This document shows, one piece after another, positions 1-11,211 of a stretch of 64,000 nucleotides of DNA. The DNA comes from Helianthus annuus (Eukaryota; Streptophyta; Magnoliopsida; Asterales; Asteraceae): NCBI RefSeq assembly GCF_002127325.2, contig NC_035438.2, forward strand, positions 86,840,393-86,904,392, read 5' to 3'. How positions within the stretch are numbered: position 1 is the stretch's first letter; every line of letters begins with the position of its first letter. The notes under the pieces are model-generated. The model did not search any database and was not told the origin of the DNA. It was given only the letters and a program-made list of their open reading frames with translations. The position numbers were made by a program, and so were the translations under genes.

Positions 1-242
1 TGTAGTAATTGAATCAAGGGTCTCTAGAAGCAGATAAACAATTGCTATATTTAAATCTGAGTTGTCGGAACAGAATTATTTTCCTAGACTTTGTCTGTAA
101 TAATATGTTTACTGTTTGAGACATGGTATGGTATATGTTACTTTAAATTGAATAGTAATGATAATTGTTATGAAAACATCTGGACAATCTGTTTCGATCA
201 GTGCCGCGCCCCGATGATTCCGCCATCGGTTGTGGTGTGACA
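1..242 (+). repeat. 3' end of an LTR (gypsy type), truncated by window edge
   Basis: The last bases, a 'gccatcggttg...gtgtgaca' ending at 242, match the 3' ends of two well-defined LTRs in this window (13674/19697 and 56467). Those also end in a 'ttcgccatcggttgggg-tgtgaca'-like string, so this is read as the U5 end of a plus-strand LTR of a related family. The rest of the element lies left of the window. The sequence upstream of the last 40 bases has diverged too far to align by eye. Confidence 0.7.
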
Positions 243-600
243 CCTGTGGTTTGTCCATTTTTTCCAGTTTAGTCCAAAGGTTTGAAACGTTGTCATTTTA
301 GTCCATTTGTTTCAAACGTTGCCATTTTAGTCCACTGGGTTAACTTTATCCATTTTTTATGTTAACGAGAAAGGCAATTCGGTCATTTTATATGGCCAAA
401 TTGCCCTTCTAGTTAATAGAATTACATATAAAATGACTGAATTGCCCTTCTCATTAATAGAAAAAATGTGTGAAGTTAACCCAATGGACTAAAATGGCAA
501 CGTTTGAAACTATTTGGACTAAAATGGTAACATTTCAAACCTTTGGACTAAACTGGCAACATTTCAAACCATAGGGACTAAAATGGCATTTAACTCTTTT
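243..600. repeat. Foldback / MITE-like palindromic element
   Basis: Two arms of roughly 170 bases are imperfect reverse complements around a centre near 410. The left arm carries repeated 'ccattttagtcca' and 'gtttcaaacgttgcc'. The right arm carries 'ggactaaaatggcaacg' and 'gtttgaaac'. The centre holds the paired 'aattgcccttct' segments. The left arm begins abruptly at the LTR end (242) with 'cctgtggtttg', while the right arm runs further ('ggactaaaatggcattt'), so the left tip looks cut off by the LTR to its left. There is no coding capacity. It could be a MITE or another hairpin-forming repeat; no TSD can be given. Confidence 0.7.
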
Positions 601-679
601 TACTTTTATTTCTTTTTAATTAAGTTTTTTAAAGAAATAGAATACGAAAGGGTAATATAAAAAAATTGGAGAAAAAAAG

Positions 680-1307
680 CCTTACGTGAATATTTAACAA
701 ACTCAGATTTCTTTTTCCGTTTCTCAACATCAACAGGCTTCAGATTTTGTGAACATTTACGACCAATGTGTCCAACTTGTTGACATTTAAAACATGTTTT
801 CTTCGAAACATCTTTGGCCTGTTCTTGTCGTTTCTTTTGAGCATAGAATTCTTCGTTAGTCTTTCGACTAAATCGGAGTTTTTTCTCTTTTTTTGAACTT
901 GTTCCATGAACAAAGTTTATCTTTTTTCTGAAAATTTGTTTGTTTAAACCTTTTCTTTTGATTTTATTTCTTTTAATAACCCAAACCAGCCTTTATGTTT
1001 TTCTTTTTGTAACCTGGTTTGTTATAAAAAGCTTTCTTGCCCTTACCTGCAAAATTTTCAATTTCAGATTTTTTGATTTCTACCAATTTAAACACTTTTC
1101 CAATCTTTTTTCGCAATCACATTTTGATTCAGAACCTCAACATTTGAGAATAATTTGTCCGATCCAACCGTATAATATGCCAACAATATTGGATCATCAT
1201 TTGCATCTGTCTCAGATTTTGAATTCTTCAGATAGTTTTTATAAAACTTTCTTCATCTTCAATCTGTGACTCAGAATTATCATTTTTGGTGGAATTATTT
1301 TGATTTC
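680..1307 (-). pseudogene. Copia-type gag, 3' part (zinc-knuckle region), decayed
   Basis: Read on the minus strand, positions 812-771 encode CFKCQQVGHIGRKC, an intact C-X2-C-X4-H-X4-C zinc knuckle of a retroviral-type nucleocapsid. It is preceded and followed by Lys-rich stretches. The rest (about 820-1307) resembles the Lys/Asn-rich linker before the second knuckle of the complete copia gag at 33005-36883, but contains stops and frameshifts. The 5' part of the same gene lies at 27174-28245. The two are separated by the chromovirus inserted at 1308. No copia pol sequence is seen to the left. Confidence 0.7.
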
Positions 1308-2664
1308 TGTCGCAACCCCCGGCCCCTAGTCACCTGGGAGCGGGCGGCCGCGAACTCAGATTCAGTGGTATCGGTGTTTACCAGTTTGGCAGCGGAATTT
1401 ACATCAGGACCGTAGTTAGGAAATACTTTTTCAGAGTAAAATACCACGTTTTTATAATATTAAATACGTGGGAAATTCCCAAGTTTCTATTACAAACATG
1501 TTTATAGGGATAAACCCTATTTTATTGAATAAAAACATCTTCTTTATTTAGGTAACTTTTATAGCAATTTTTCCAAGCCTTCAGTGCTATCTAGCTGGCT
1601 TTTATTTGGCTTTCACATTTTGTTACCTGAAACGCATTTAAAAACATTTTATCAGTGGGAAATACTGGTGAGTGAATCCCAATTTAATCAAGAAGTGTTT
1701 TATCAGTTTACAACATTGAGGGCGATCTCGTAATTACATTTGTTTATTTTTCTACTTTAATTACCACCCACGGTACTGTCAACCCGACTTGTGGTCATGT
1801 TACTACTCACAGTGTAGTAACAAATTTGTATACAAAACCCTAACATACCGACGATAATTGTAGAATACAAATACTCAATCACTGTTTAATATAATGTAAA
1901 ACATTTGAGGTTTTGTAAAAACAGTTTGCAAAAAGGTTCACGAAAAAGGAGATTACTCACATTGCTACTTTAGGTAGTTTTCCTGTGATTTCATGGTTAT
2001 AATCTAGTTAAATAAACAATGCACATGCGTTAGTATAATAACCCAAATTTTACATTAGTTATATCCTCCTCGAGACAGAACTCCAACGGCTACGTCGGGC
2101 AGAGCCTCGACAGCCGTTACGAAGCACTAGATCAATCGGGCAGCGTATCTAATACGTAACTGGGGGTTATGATACTTACAACGAGGCAGAACTTCGTTAT
2201 TTTAGTGGTATAATGCCCGGGTATTACTTCTACTATAAGAAATTGAGAGAGAGAGAGAGAGAGTTTGAAATTTTGAACGGTTTGCAACTGAATCCGATCG
2301 ATCCTATTTATAGTGCTGATCAGGCACTTTGTCGCGTACCGCGAAGGCCGAAGACAAAGTCTTCGCGGCCCGCGAGGACTTGTAGACTATGTCCTAGCTT
2401 TGCTGAGTTGACCCGTAACCTCCACACGCGTCACGACACGTGGCACCCTAGGGTGCGGCCTGAGATCCCAGCTGTCGCGGCCCGCGACAGAGCTAGCCAT
2501 CGGCTTAGCGGCCCGCGAGCGATGATGAAATTTTGTTTTTATTTAATTTTTGTAAAATTAAAGTATTTAGGGCCTATTTCTCGTATACGGGGTGTATTTT
2601 AGGGCGTATAGGGGTGTTATAATTATTTTAAGAGTGTCGGAAATATTTTAGGAGGGTTGTTATA
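1308..2664 (-). repeat. 3' LTR of the chromovirus
   Basis: This aligns end to end with 25827-27173. Both begin (plus strand) 'tgtcgcaacccccggcccc' and end 'ggagggttgttata'. It is 1357 bp against 1347 bp for the other copy, partly because a (GA)n tract near 2247-2263 is longer here. GC-rich palindromes sit near 2330-2520. A small open frame at 2213-2602 recurs in both LTRs and is not a gene. Confidence 0.9.
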
Positions 2665-3667
2665 TCCTCCTCACCTTGTTTTAGAACTCGTCCTCGAGGT
2701 CTACTGGAACAGGTGTGGGTATTTCCTCTGCATTTTTTATTCAAGCTCCCAAGTGTATTCTGGTCCTCTCTTGGAATCCCATTTCACTTTGAATAGAACT
2801 AATCTCTTATGTTTGGGATTCTTGACTTTCCTGTCTTCAATTTGTAGAGGTCTTTCTATAAACTTAAGTTTATCATTTACCTCTATATCCTTAAGAGGTA
2901 CCACTAATGATTAATCGGCTAAGCACTTTTTGAGATTACATACATGAAATACATAATGTATTCCTGCCATTTCCTCTGGCAGTTGTAGCTGATAGGCTGC
3001 ATGTCCTATTCTTCTAATAATCTCAAAAGGTCCAACATACCCGGGGCTTAGCTTTCCTCTCTTGATGAATCTGACTACTCCTTTCCAAGGAGAGACTTTT
3101 AACAATACCTTGTCGCCTGCCTGAAATTCTAACGGCTTCCGCCTGTTATCAGCATAACTCTTTTGTCGATCACGTGCTGCTTTTAGTCGTTCCTTGACTT
3201 GAATAATCCTGTCCGTTGTTTCTTGTACTATTTCTTGTCCAGATAGTTGCTTTTCTCCAATTTCTGCCCAACAGACTGGAGTTCGGCACTTTCGTCCATA
3301 AAGTGCTTCGAATGGTGAAGCATTGATACTGGTATGATAGCTGTTATTATAGGAAAATTCTATCAACGGTAAGTGATCATCCCAATTTTCCCCGAAATCA
3401 ATTACACAAGCTCTAAGCATATCTTCCATTGTCTGAATTGTCCTTTCACTTTGTCCATCCGTTTGAGGATGATAAGCGGTGCTTAGATTTAGCTTGGTTC
3501 CCATTGCTTTTTGGAAACTTGTCCAAAAATGAGAAGTAAAATGGCTATCTCTATCAGACACAATAGATAAAGGAATTCCATGTAAGGAAACTATTTCATT
3601 TACATACAACTTAGCTAACTGTTCCATACTGAAAGTTTCCTTCATCGGTAGGAAATGAGCATACTTG
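2665..3667 (-). pseudogene. Chromovirus integrase, 3' half, with C-terminal domain
   Basis: Integrase joins the cDNA copy to the chromosome. Minus-strand reading resumes right after the solo LTR with 'YAHFLP' and continues to a TAA at 2911-2913. The core shows the second catalytic Asp (IVSDRD) and the Glu (DGQSERTI), then the basic linker and the '[17 protein letters not shown]' SH3-like part. After the in-frame TAA the same frame goes on to about 2690 with 'FKVKWDSKRGPEYTWELE' and a 'KYPHLF' end, typical of the C-terminus of plant chromovirus integrases, again with stops. An inverted repeat (2687-2698) and the PPT follow. The first catalytic Asp lies in the other half at 5305-5702. Confidence 0.85.
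2687..2698. promoter_or_regulatory. PPT-adjacent inverted repeat
   Basis: CTCG-TCCT-CGAG (plus strand) lies about 10 bases from the polypurine tract (minus strand aaggtgaggagga, about 2665-2677). It corresponds in place and form to inverted repeats at 17199-17217, 38517-38535, 46686-46704 and 49295-49314 in four other elements. Confidence 0.6.
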
Positions 3668-5309
3668 GTTAATGATGTGGGGTAAAATACACATATTTGT
3701 CCCGTGTAAAGTGTATAATTGTTGTATAAGTTTTATTTGTTTTTATTTAGTTTTAGTATTATATTATTTTATTTTGTGTTTTGGCAGGTCCTGGTACAAA
3801 TGGAGCGAAAAAGAGTGATAATTAAATAACCAGTCAGTTGGGCAAAGTGGTGGCGCCAGTGACCGAATAAAATTCGCCGCTATTTTCTTGTTGGGCCGCA
3901 TGAAGTTTGGGCTGCTAAAATACCCATCAGACGAAACAAGCTGCTATATTACTATTATATATTAAAGGAAAAGTCTTGGACAAATTAAAAAGCATCTTTG
4001 GGCAAGAGAATCTTTGCAAGATATGGAGCCCAACATCAATTACGTGACTTCATGAGAATTGGGCTTTAGAACATTTACATTTACATTGTATTATTATTAT
4101 GAAGCACTACTGAATCCTATGAAACTAAAAAAGGAATCTTATTTAGACTTGGAGGCAAAGGAATTATATTGGGACGAATTATTAATCATTGGAGACATGA
4201 GCCTATTATTTTACCAAAAGAGGGGAGTATATACATTATATCAGACGAAAACTACATCTAATTCACCTTGAGATGCACGCAAGATTATGAGGGGCAGGCC
4301 CACTAGGTTTTCTATGTCATATATTATTAATATAAGAGGCCCATTATTTGCTTAGTCTTTGGGGAGAGGAGAACCCTACTGTAAGGGGATGTATACGACA
4401 GAAGGCTGGACGCACAACAGGGGGAGACGAATTTTAGAGCATCTTTGCAAGGAGCAAGTCTAGAATTATTGGAGTGGAACAAGAAGCTTGGAGATCAAGG
4501 AATTACCGGGTTTTGTTACCTATTCTTCTTATTTTCTATTTTTCTTTGTTCCATGCCTATGAATTCAGATTACAAACCTTGTTTGATTGTTTTTAAAACC
4601 ATGATTCTTGGCTAAAACTCTTTAACAACCTAGGCTAATGACAATAGTTTAATAAAGTTTGGATTTTTATTCTGTTTTTAAGTGGTTTATGGATTTTCTT
4701 GTATTGTAACGGCTATGGAATTTTAACTTGGTGTATATGCATGCTTGATATTGTTTTATTGCTATTTATTGCTTCGTATAATGCTTGGTGACGGTCTATA
4801 TCACATAATAGGGTTGTGCTAGGGTTCTTGATTTAGGTGAGTGTCTATATCACATAATAGATCATTAATCCTTTAGGGTGAAAACGCGTAAGTAACCTTA
4901 GAAGTAATATTCGGTAATTTAATAAAATCAAGTGTTCTGCTAATCTTGTCGCTGTGAGGCTCGAGGTTATTAATAGGTCTTGGTTTGGTTTATAGCTAGG
5001 TCTAAGAAATTGGTCTAGTCCTTAAACATTCTCTTGTCTATTAAACCACGATTAAAACCCATAGTTGCCTTAGAATTTCTTGTTGTAAGGTAGATCGTCA
5101 TATTAGGGCACTTTCAAGAAGTTAGAGGACTGTGAGGAAATCTAAAAGCCGGTAATCGTAACAGCCTAGGTAGTGCCACAAGAATCACCTTGAGAAGGAT
5201 CGAGGGGCTTAGTTGGTGTCTTAATAGGTTTAGCATTTAAAGCTTAGAGTGTCTAGATTAGGGTTAATTTTAGTTGTTTTTATTAAACCACTTTTAGCAC
5301 ATCAGTTAA
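3668..5309. mobile_element. Solo LTR inserted in integrase (TSD GTTAA)
   Basis: The inserted body is 3673-5304 (1632 bp). It starts TGATGTGGGG and ends TTAGCACATCA, so it has TG...CA ends with short inverted termini (TGATGTG/CACATCA). It is flanked by a perfect 5 bp duplication GTTAA (3668-3672 and 5305-5309). Joining the flanks restores the integrase frame around 'DRLT'. There is no second LTR, PBS or coding region, so the simplest reading is a solo LTR left by recombination between two LTRs. The family is not recognised with certainty; a Ty3/gypsy origin is likely. Confidence 0.85.
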
Positions 5310-5816
5310 CCTATCTACAATCACCCAGATTGTATCATTACCTTTTCGTGTCTTGGGTAATTTGGTAACAAAGTCCATTGTTATCAATTCCCATTTCCAT
5401 ATTGGCATTTCTAATTGTTGCAGCAAACCTGAGGGTTTCTGATGTTCAGCTTTGATCTGTGAACAGGTTAGACACTTGGCAACATAAGCTGCTATATCCT
5501 TTTTCATTCCTATCCACCATAAATTCTTTCTTAAGTCTTGATACATCTTATCACTTCCAGGATGCATCGTATATTTAGACTTATGGGCTTCTTCTAATAT
5601 TCGGTGGCGTAGGTTTCCGAGTTTGGGTATCCAAATCCTTTTCTTATGGAATCTCCAAATTCCATCTGTTCCTTGTTCTAATTCCTTAATCATTCCTTTC
5701 AATTACTCAGTATCATCCTTGATTACTGATTCTTGTACTTCTCTAATTTGCTCATTTAAATCTACCTGCAGATTTAATTTAATAGAATGTACTCTTTTGG
5801 GCTTTTCATTATACTT
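5305..5816 (-). pseudogene. Chromovirus integrase, 5' half (zinc-binding domain and first Asp)
   Basis: Minus-strand frame 5702-5283 shows the HHCC zinc-binding domain (HKSKYTMHPG ... CLTCSQIKAEHQ) and the start of the catalytic core with its first Asp (ITMDFVTKLP). It runs to 'VIVDRLT', where the solo LTR begins; the last few codons of that open frame belong to the insert. Between 5703 and 5816 is the RNase H-integrase linker, with a stop codon that separates it from the RNase H frame. Confidence 0.85.
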
Positions 5817-7355
5817 TCAACTTAAAGCATTAGCTACTACATTAGCCTTTCCTACATGGTACTGGATATTACAATCATAATCACTAAGTATTTCCATCCA
5901 GCGTCTTTGTCTCATATTTAATTCCTTTTGCCCGAAAACATATTTTAAACTCTTATGATCGGTAAAAATGGTAAACTTACTACCGTAAAGGTAATGTCTC
6001 CAAATTTTCAGGGCAAAAATTATAGCTCCTAATTCTAAATCATGGGTTGAATAGTTTTCTTCAAGATTCTTAAGTTGTCTAAACGCATAGGCTATAACCT
6101 TTTGACGTTGCATCAACACACATCCATAACCTAACTTAGAAGCGTCACAATAGACTACAAAGTCTTCAGTTCCTTCTGGTAACACTAGTATGGGTGCGTT
6201 GGTTAATATTTGCTTAAGAATTCTAAAGGCTTCTTCCTGTTTCGGTCCCCATTCGGTTAAGAGAATGGCTATTCTAGAAAAATCTCGGATAAACCTTCTA
6301 TAATAACCGGCCAGTCCTAGAAAACTTCTAACCTCTGTTGGTGATTCAGGGACTTTCCACTTAGTAATTGCCTCAATCTTTGTGGGATCCACATGAATTC
6401 CTTCATGATTAAATAAATGTCCAAGAAACTGTACCTCCTCTGACCAAAATTCGCATTTCGAAAATTTAGCATAAAGCTTTTCTTTTCTCAGCAAATTTAG
6501 AAGTGCATGCAGATGCGCTGCATGTTCCTCTCTACTCTTAGAGTAAACAAGAATATCATTTATAAAGACAATTATGAATTTAATTATGAATTTATCCAAA
6601 TATGGCTTACATATTCGGTTCATCATGTCCATAAATGCGGCTGGGGCGTTGGTTAAACCAAATGGCATGACAGTAAATTCATAATGACCATACCTTGTCC
6701 TAAAAGCGGTCTTAGGAATGTCCTCTTCTTGTACCCTTAATTGATGATATCCTGAGCGTAAGTCGATCTTAGAGAAAAATCGAGCTCCTTGCAATTGATC
6801 AAACAGATCATCGATTCTCGATAATGGGTACCGATTTTTAATCGTGACCTTGTTCAATTCTCGGTAATCAATGCACATACGCATTGACCCGTCTTTTTTT
6901 TTAAAAATAAGATCGGTGCTCCCCATGGCGATGAACTTGGCTGTATTAATCCTTTTTTCAAAAGTTCGTCTAATTGTTTCTTCAATTCTTGCATTTCTGC
7001 TGGTGCCAAACGGTAAGGTGCTTTGGCAATTGGTGATGTCCCTGGTAGTAGATGAATTTTGAATTCAACTTCCCTGTCTGGTGGTAATCCTGGTAATTTT
7101 TCTGGAAACGCATCTGGAAACTGAGATACTATGGGAATATCTTTTAGTTCTTTTCCTTTAGTGTTAATGATTATAGAAATCAAATACACTAGTGATCCTT
7201 TTCTTGCATAACTGGTTGTTTGCATTACAGAGATGAATTTTGTGGATCTAGATGGCTTATCTCCTTTAATTGTGATCTTTTCACCCTTTGGTGAATTTAC
7301 TTGGATTGACTTTTGATCACATAGAATACTGGCTTTATTGGCTACTAACCAATCC
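5817..7355 (-). pseudogene. Chromovirus reverse transcriptase and RNase H, catalytically broken
   Basis: RT copies the element RNA and RNase H removes it. Motifs in order are [19 protein letters not shown], 'MCIDYRELN', '[14 protein letters not shown]', MPFGLTNAP, the catalytic box, '[12 protein letters not shown]', then RNase H '[10 protein letters not shown]', '[12 protein letters not shown]', 'FTDHKSL'. Three faults are visible. A homopolymer run at about 6894-6905 shifts the frame between RT blocks. The YVDD-type box reads FIND (6555-6566) instead of FIDD. Next to it a 12 bp unit is duplicated (about 6569-6592), inserting IIKF. The final RNase H Asp (usual VADALS) is Asn in VANALS. Only trans-supplied enzyme could move this copy. 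Confidence 0.9.
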
Positions 7356-7655
7356 ATCCTAATACAACATCAAATCCTGCCAGATTCATTGGATAAAGAT
7401 TTGCAATAAACTTTTGATTTAAAAATTCTATTCTTGCTCCCTGCAAAATTTCAGTAATCTTAATGGATTCTCCATTTCCTATCTCTACTAAACATTCTTG
7501 TTGGAGTTTAGTTAATGGTTGATTGAGAAGTTTGCAAAATGAAGTATTAATAAAACTTTGGTTCGCACCAAAGTCAAATAATACTTTAGCAAAAACATCA
7601 TTAACTAAAAACGTACCGGAATCACGTCCGGGATCATCTTTGCTTCTTCGGCTGT
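7356..7655 (-). pseudogene. Chromovirus aspartic protease, degenerate
   Basis: This is the retropepsin-like region between gag and RT. The active-site triplet normally DSG/DTG reads DFG (VLFDFGAN, about 7565-7580). The segment ends at the conserved 'LAGFDVVLG', after which a one-base deletion at about 7355 shifts the frame before 'MDWLVANKASI'. The order gag-PR-RT supports the assignment. Confidence 0.75.
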
Positions 7656-9015
7656 CAGAGCAAATGCTCTAGCATTTTTAGTAGTCTTGTTGTTCATGGC
7701 TGGAGCTAGTTTCGGATAGTTCGGCTTGATATGCCCTTTTTCTCCACAGTTGAAACACACTCCATTACTGGGTTTCTTCCTACAATCTTCTTCCTTGTGT
7801 CCTGGTATCTTGCAGAAGTTGTAGTAGGTGGAGCATCTTTCTGAATGTTTCTTTTTGCAGGCCTTACAGTAAGGTGCGGAGGTAGAACCTACGTTTTTCC
7901 CACGGTTGGAATTTTCGTAGAGAAATTCTTGGGTAAGCTTCTGAGCTAGGTTCTTTCTCTGGTTTTCTTCTTACGTACGTACTAATTCATCGGTCAAGGT
8001 ATTGGCTAGTTCTACAGCTTCTTCTATAGTTTGTGCTCTAGCTGCCTTGACTGCATGTCTAATTTCACTGATTAATCCCCAAATGTAACGGGAGATTAAT
8101 ACTGGTTCTGGTGATGCAAGGGTTGGTACTATTCTAGCATATTCAAAGAATAACATAGTGTAACCCTTACTGTCTACTCCAGTCATTCTAAGGTTTAAGA
8201 ACTTATTAGCTATTTGTTGTTTTTCATTGGGAGGACAAAATTTCCTTTCCACCATATTTTTAAACTCAGTCCATTCCATATTATAGGTTCTGTCACTTCC
8301 CCTATACTGGAGGATAGTGTTCCATCATTCTAAAGCTGAGTTCTTAAACAGATTGGAAGCAAACATTATCTTATCCTCTTCTGCGCACTTGCTTATTTTT
8401 AAGACTGCCTCAGTCTTTTCTATCCAGCGTAGGGTTGCAATGGCTCCTTCATTGCCCGAGAATTCTATTGGTTTACAAGACCAAAATTCTTTATAAGAAT
8501 AACCATAAGACATGGTTTTTCTTCTTTTTTGGAATAGGCACTTGAAGTAATGGTCCATTATTTACGTTGGGACTAGGTTCAGTAGGTGGGCGTTTACTTC
8601 CATTATTACTTTTATTATTATCCGCTTCCTTAACCGTTTTGATAATATATGGCATTGCGTCTATAATCCCTTATGCCACTATGTGTTGGATGGCACTATT
8701 ATCTATCTGGTTTCAGTTATTATCGTTATTCTGGTTTTCTTGATTCACTTCGTTGTCCATCTGGATTATGAATATTTACCAAGTATTAATATCACAAAAC
8801 AATATTTAATGCAAATAATCACACAACACGAACACATTGATCCAAAATCGTCGTACATTGCGACCTTTACTCTATTGTATATATATGCATCTATATCTAT
8901 TACAACCACAACTGAAATTTGAAATACAATACTAGTATGCATCAATAGTTATAGGATGATCTATTTTAGTTGATTATTATATTATTATTTTATTATTATA
9001 TTTTTTTTTCAACTT

Positions 9016-9051
<36 letters not shown>

Positions 9052-9859
9052 TATTACTATTACTCATAGGGGTTCATCCAATATTGCATGTTGCGCTCGT
9101 CATATTTCCAGATGAGTCTCTCCCCTATCTGTCTTATTCTTTCACTTCCTTCTAATATCTCCTCACCAAAGGTGCGGAGTTCTTGCACATTCTCAGTGCT
9201 CATGGGTGGTGCAGGTGCTGTATCGGGTCAGGGTATTGTAGCATTGGTTCTTCCTAAGGGTACAGGTTCTCTAGAATCTCTCGAATATACCGGTCATTAT
9301 CCCAGTATGGGTCTAGCGGGTCAAGGTCTGGGTAGGGTGCTACTAGGTTTTGCATGGGTTCGTCTTGTGGGTGGAGTTCTGGGTAATCCCTATGGTCGTC
9401 AAACCATGGGTCATAATCTGGGGGATGGGATGCTGGTACTCTAGGGATTTCAGCATGGCCGAAAGCAGGTGCTGGAATTTGGTTTCCTGAATAAGGGTAG
9501 TGGCTGTGGTGCTATAACTTGTTCCAGGTTCGGGTCTGCGGCTGTGATAGCTAGTATGTGGAAATTTGCTAGTCGTCTATTGATTATATCCTGAGTTTGA
9601 GCATTCATTTCTCTATTCGCAGCTGCTAAAGCTCTCTGCTGCTGTAACTTTCTCATCTTTTTCCTACGCTCGTGAGCTCCTCTGCTGAACCATCCACTCT
9701 TCTTGGGAGGGAATGGCTCTTCAGATTGTGCTTTGAATACGAAAATCCCTTCTTCAGTGTCAGCTGAATACCCCGAGAGGTAGGCTGGGAAGAAGTTCCT
9801 TCGTCCCTAGGAGAGCTGGACAATTGACGATAAGCGTCTGATGGTCCTTGATCACTCAT
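7656..9859 (-). pseudogene. Chromovirus gag (capsid and zinc knuckles), decayed
   Basis: The start is placed at 9859 (MSDQGPSDAYRQL), just inside the leader. An acidic, Pro-rich N-terminal part (9440-9080) follows, then a capsid region (8560-7971; for example 'PIEFSGNEGAIATLRWIEK' and 'FLNLRMTGVDS'). Two knuckle-like motifs lie at about 7845-7700: YNFCKIPGHKEEDC, whose first Cys is Tyr, and CFNCGEKGHIKPNY, whose last Cys is Tyr. Several stops and frameshifts interrupt it, and an (AT)n tract at 9024-9051 has expanded in it. Not functional as it stands. Confidence 0.8.
9024..9051. repeat. (AT)n microsatellite
   Basis: About 14 uninterrupted AT units sit inside the decayed gag, next to A/T-rich low-complexity sequence (8940-9060). 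Confidence 0.95.
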
Positions 9860-9872
9860 ACTGTAAACTAAC

Positions 9873-10639
9873 TGAAGAAACACTAGATTAATCGATCAGA
9901 ATCAATTATCTAGGGGGTTTGAATCCGCATAAAAAGGTAAGTTTCCTCTCGTTTGATTCGACTGCAACTGATCTCCTTCTCCGATAACTCTGCAAAAAAG
10001 AAGCACCGTTAGCCTCGCCAAGGGGAGAAAAGGGTTCTCTCCTTGACCCGTCTCCGGTGTGAGAATAAGTATGGGTTATGAAGAAGAAGATGTATTTGAG
10101 AAGTGTGTGTAACTTGCCTTCATACCTGGGTTGTTTCTCATATTTATAGCCGGGAGTCTTTGGGCGGGAAAACCTGTTAGTGAAAAGTTAACGGAAGATG
10201 CTAACCCCGTAAGCGGTTACATCTCCTTCCGTCAAGCTTCTTGATCTGACGTGAGTGCACGCGGATCGCTGATTAGATCTATGGCTGGGGATTTGCCATG
10301 TGGAAAGTGATTAAGTGGAGTTTTCTTTCCAATTACATGCCATCATTGTGATTTCAGGGAGGCCTGAGATGGCGACACGTGTCCAGACGTTATAACCGTC
10401 TTAGTGGTGCACGATTGAGTTCCTTCTAGAAAATTACTGCTGTAATCTGGTGTGACTCCTTATCGTGTGGAATCAGCTAAATAACTAAATCCCAAGTCTG
10501 GGTAAATAATATCAAAGTCTGGATATTGAGCGGAAGTGTTTACTTTAGGATTTTTATCCTTTGCTTATGGGAGAAAGCGCAAGGACTTATGATTTCCTTT
10601 TGGCGCAAGTGTTGAATGTTGCTTTAAACTTTTCTTTTG
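9873..10639 (-). repeat. 3' LTR of the Tat-like element
   Basis: This matches 24808-25576 throughout, from 'tgaagaaacactagattaat' to 'aaacttttcttttg' on the plus strand, with scattered substitutions. A minus-strand TATA (plus-strand tatttata) is shared by both copies. Confidence 0.9.
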
Positions 10640-10841
10640 AAAATCTTTAAATTTGAATGAGACTGATACAGTAAAACTGAGTGACAGTATGTCACTGTCA
10701 GTTGTTTTTTACTGTCCGTATCTTGCACGCGCGTGTGTAAGCGCGTTTGGTGTTGGTTTTCACTCTCTCTGCTGCTTGGAGAACTGTGATATCTGAAAAA
10801 GGTTTTGTGGCGGTTACCGATGCTATTTATTGCGATGAGTA

Positions 10842-10848
10842 TATATAA
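10842..10848 (+). promoter_or_regulatory. TATA box of the antisense gene
   Basis: TATATAA lies about 95 bases upstream of the ATG at 10942, outside the LTR, in the 300-base gap 10640-10941 that otherwise shows no gene. Placement and spacing suit a plant RNA polymerase II promoter for the antisense gene. No experimental support. Confidence 0.55.
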
Positions 10849-11211
10849 CGTTTGAGTAACCCCCTTTGTGTGTAATCATTGTTTTGTTGAAACTTTTCTT
10901 GTTCCTTTCTTCTAAGAAAAGATTTATCATTCCTACCTCTTATGTCAACCGGAGAACATCAAGAAGATCTTTCTGAAGAAATGTCGACTGAACTTCCATC
11001 ATTAAAGTGGCCTAGAGCGACCTTCGATGGTTTGGTTCGGAATTTCAAATTTCCGGAGAACTGGGGTGCTCTGAACCCTGAAGAGGGGCAGACTGCAGCG
11101 GATGCTCCGGCTGGGTATATTACCCTTTTTTGGGATTTTTCTGTGAAGGCAACTTTCATTTGCCTGTTACTAAATTTTTCCTTGAATTCCTTGAGTACTA
11201 TAAGTTGCATA

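Noticed and set aside
2213..2602. Open frame of 129 codons, repeated as 26783-27112
   Set aside because: It lies entirely in the two LTR copies of the chromovirus; the GC-rich palindromes keep the frame open by chance.
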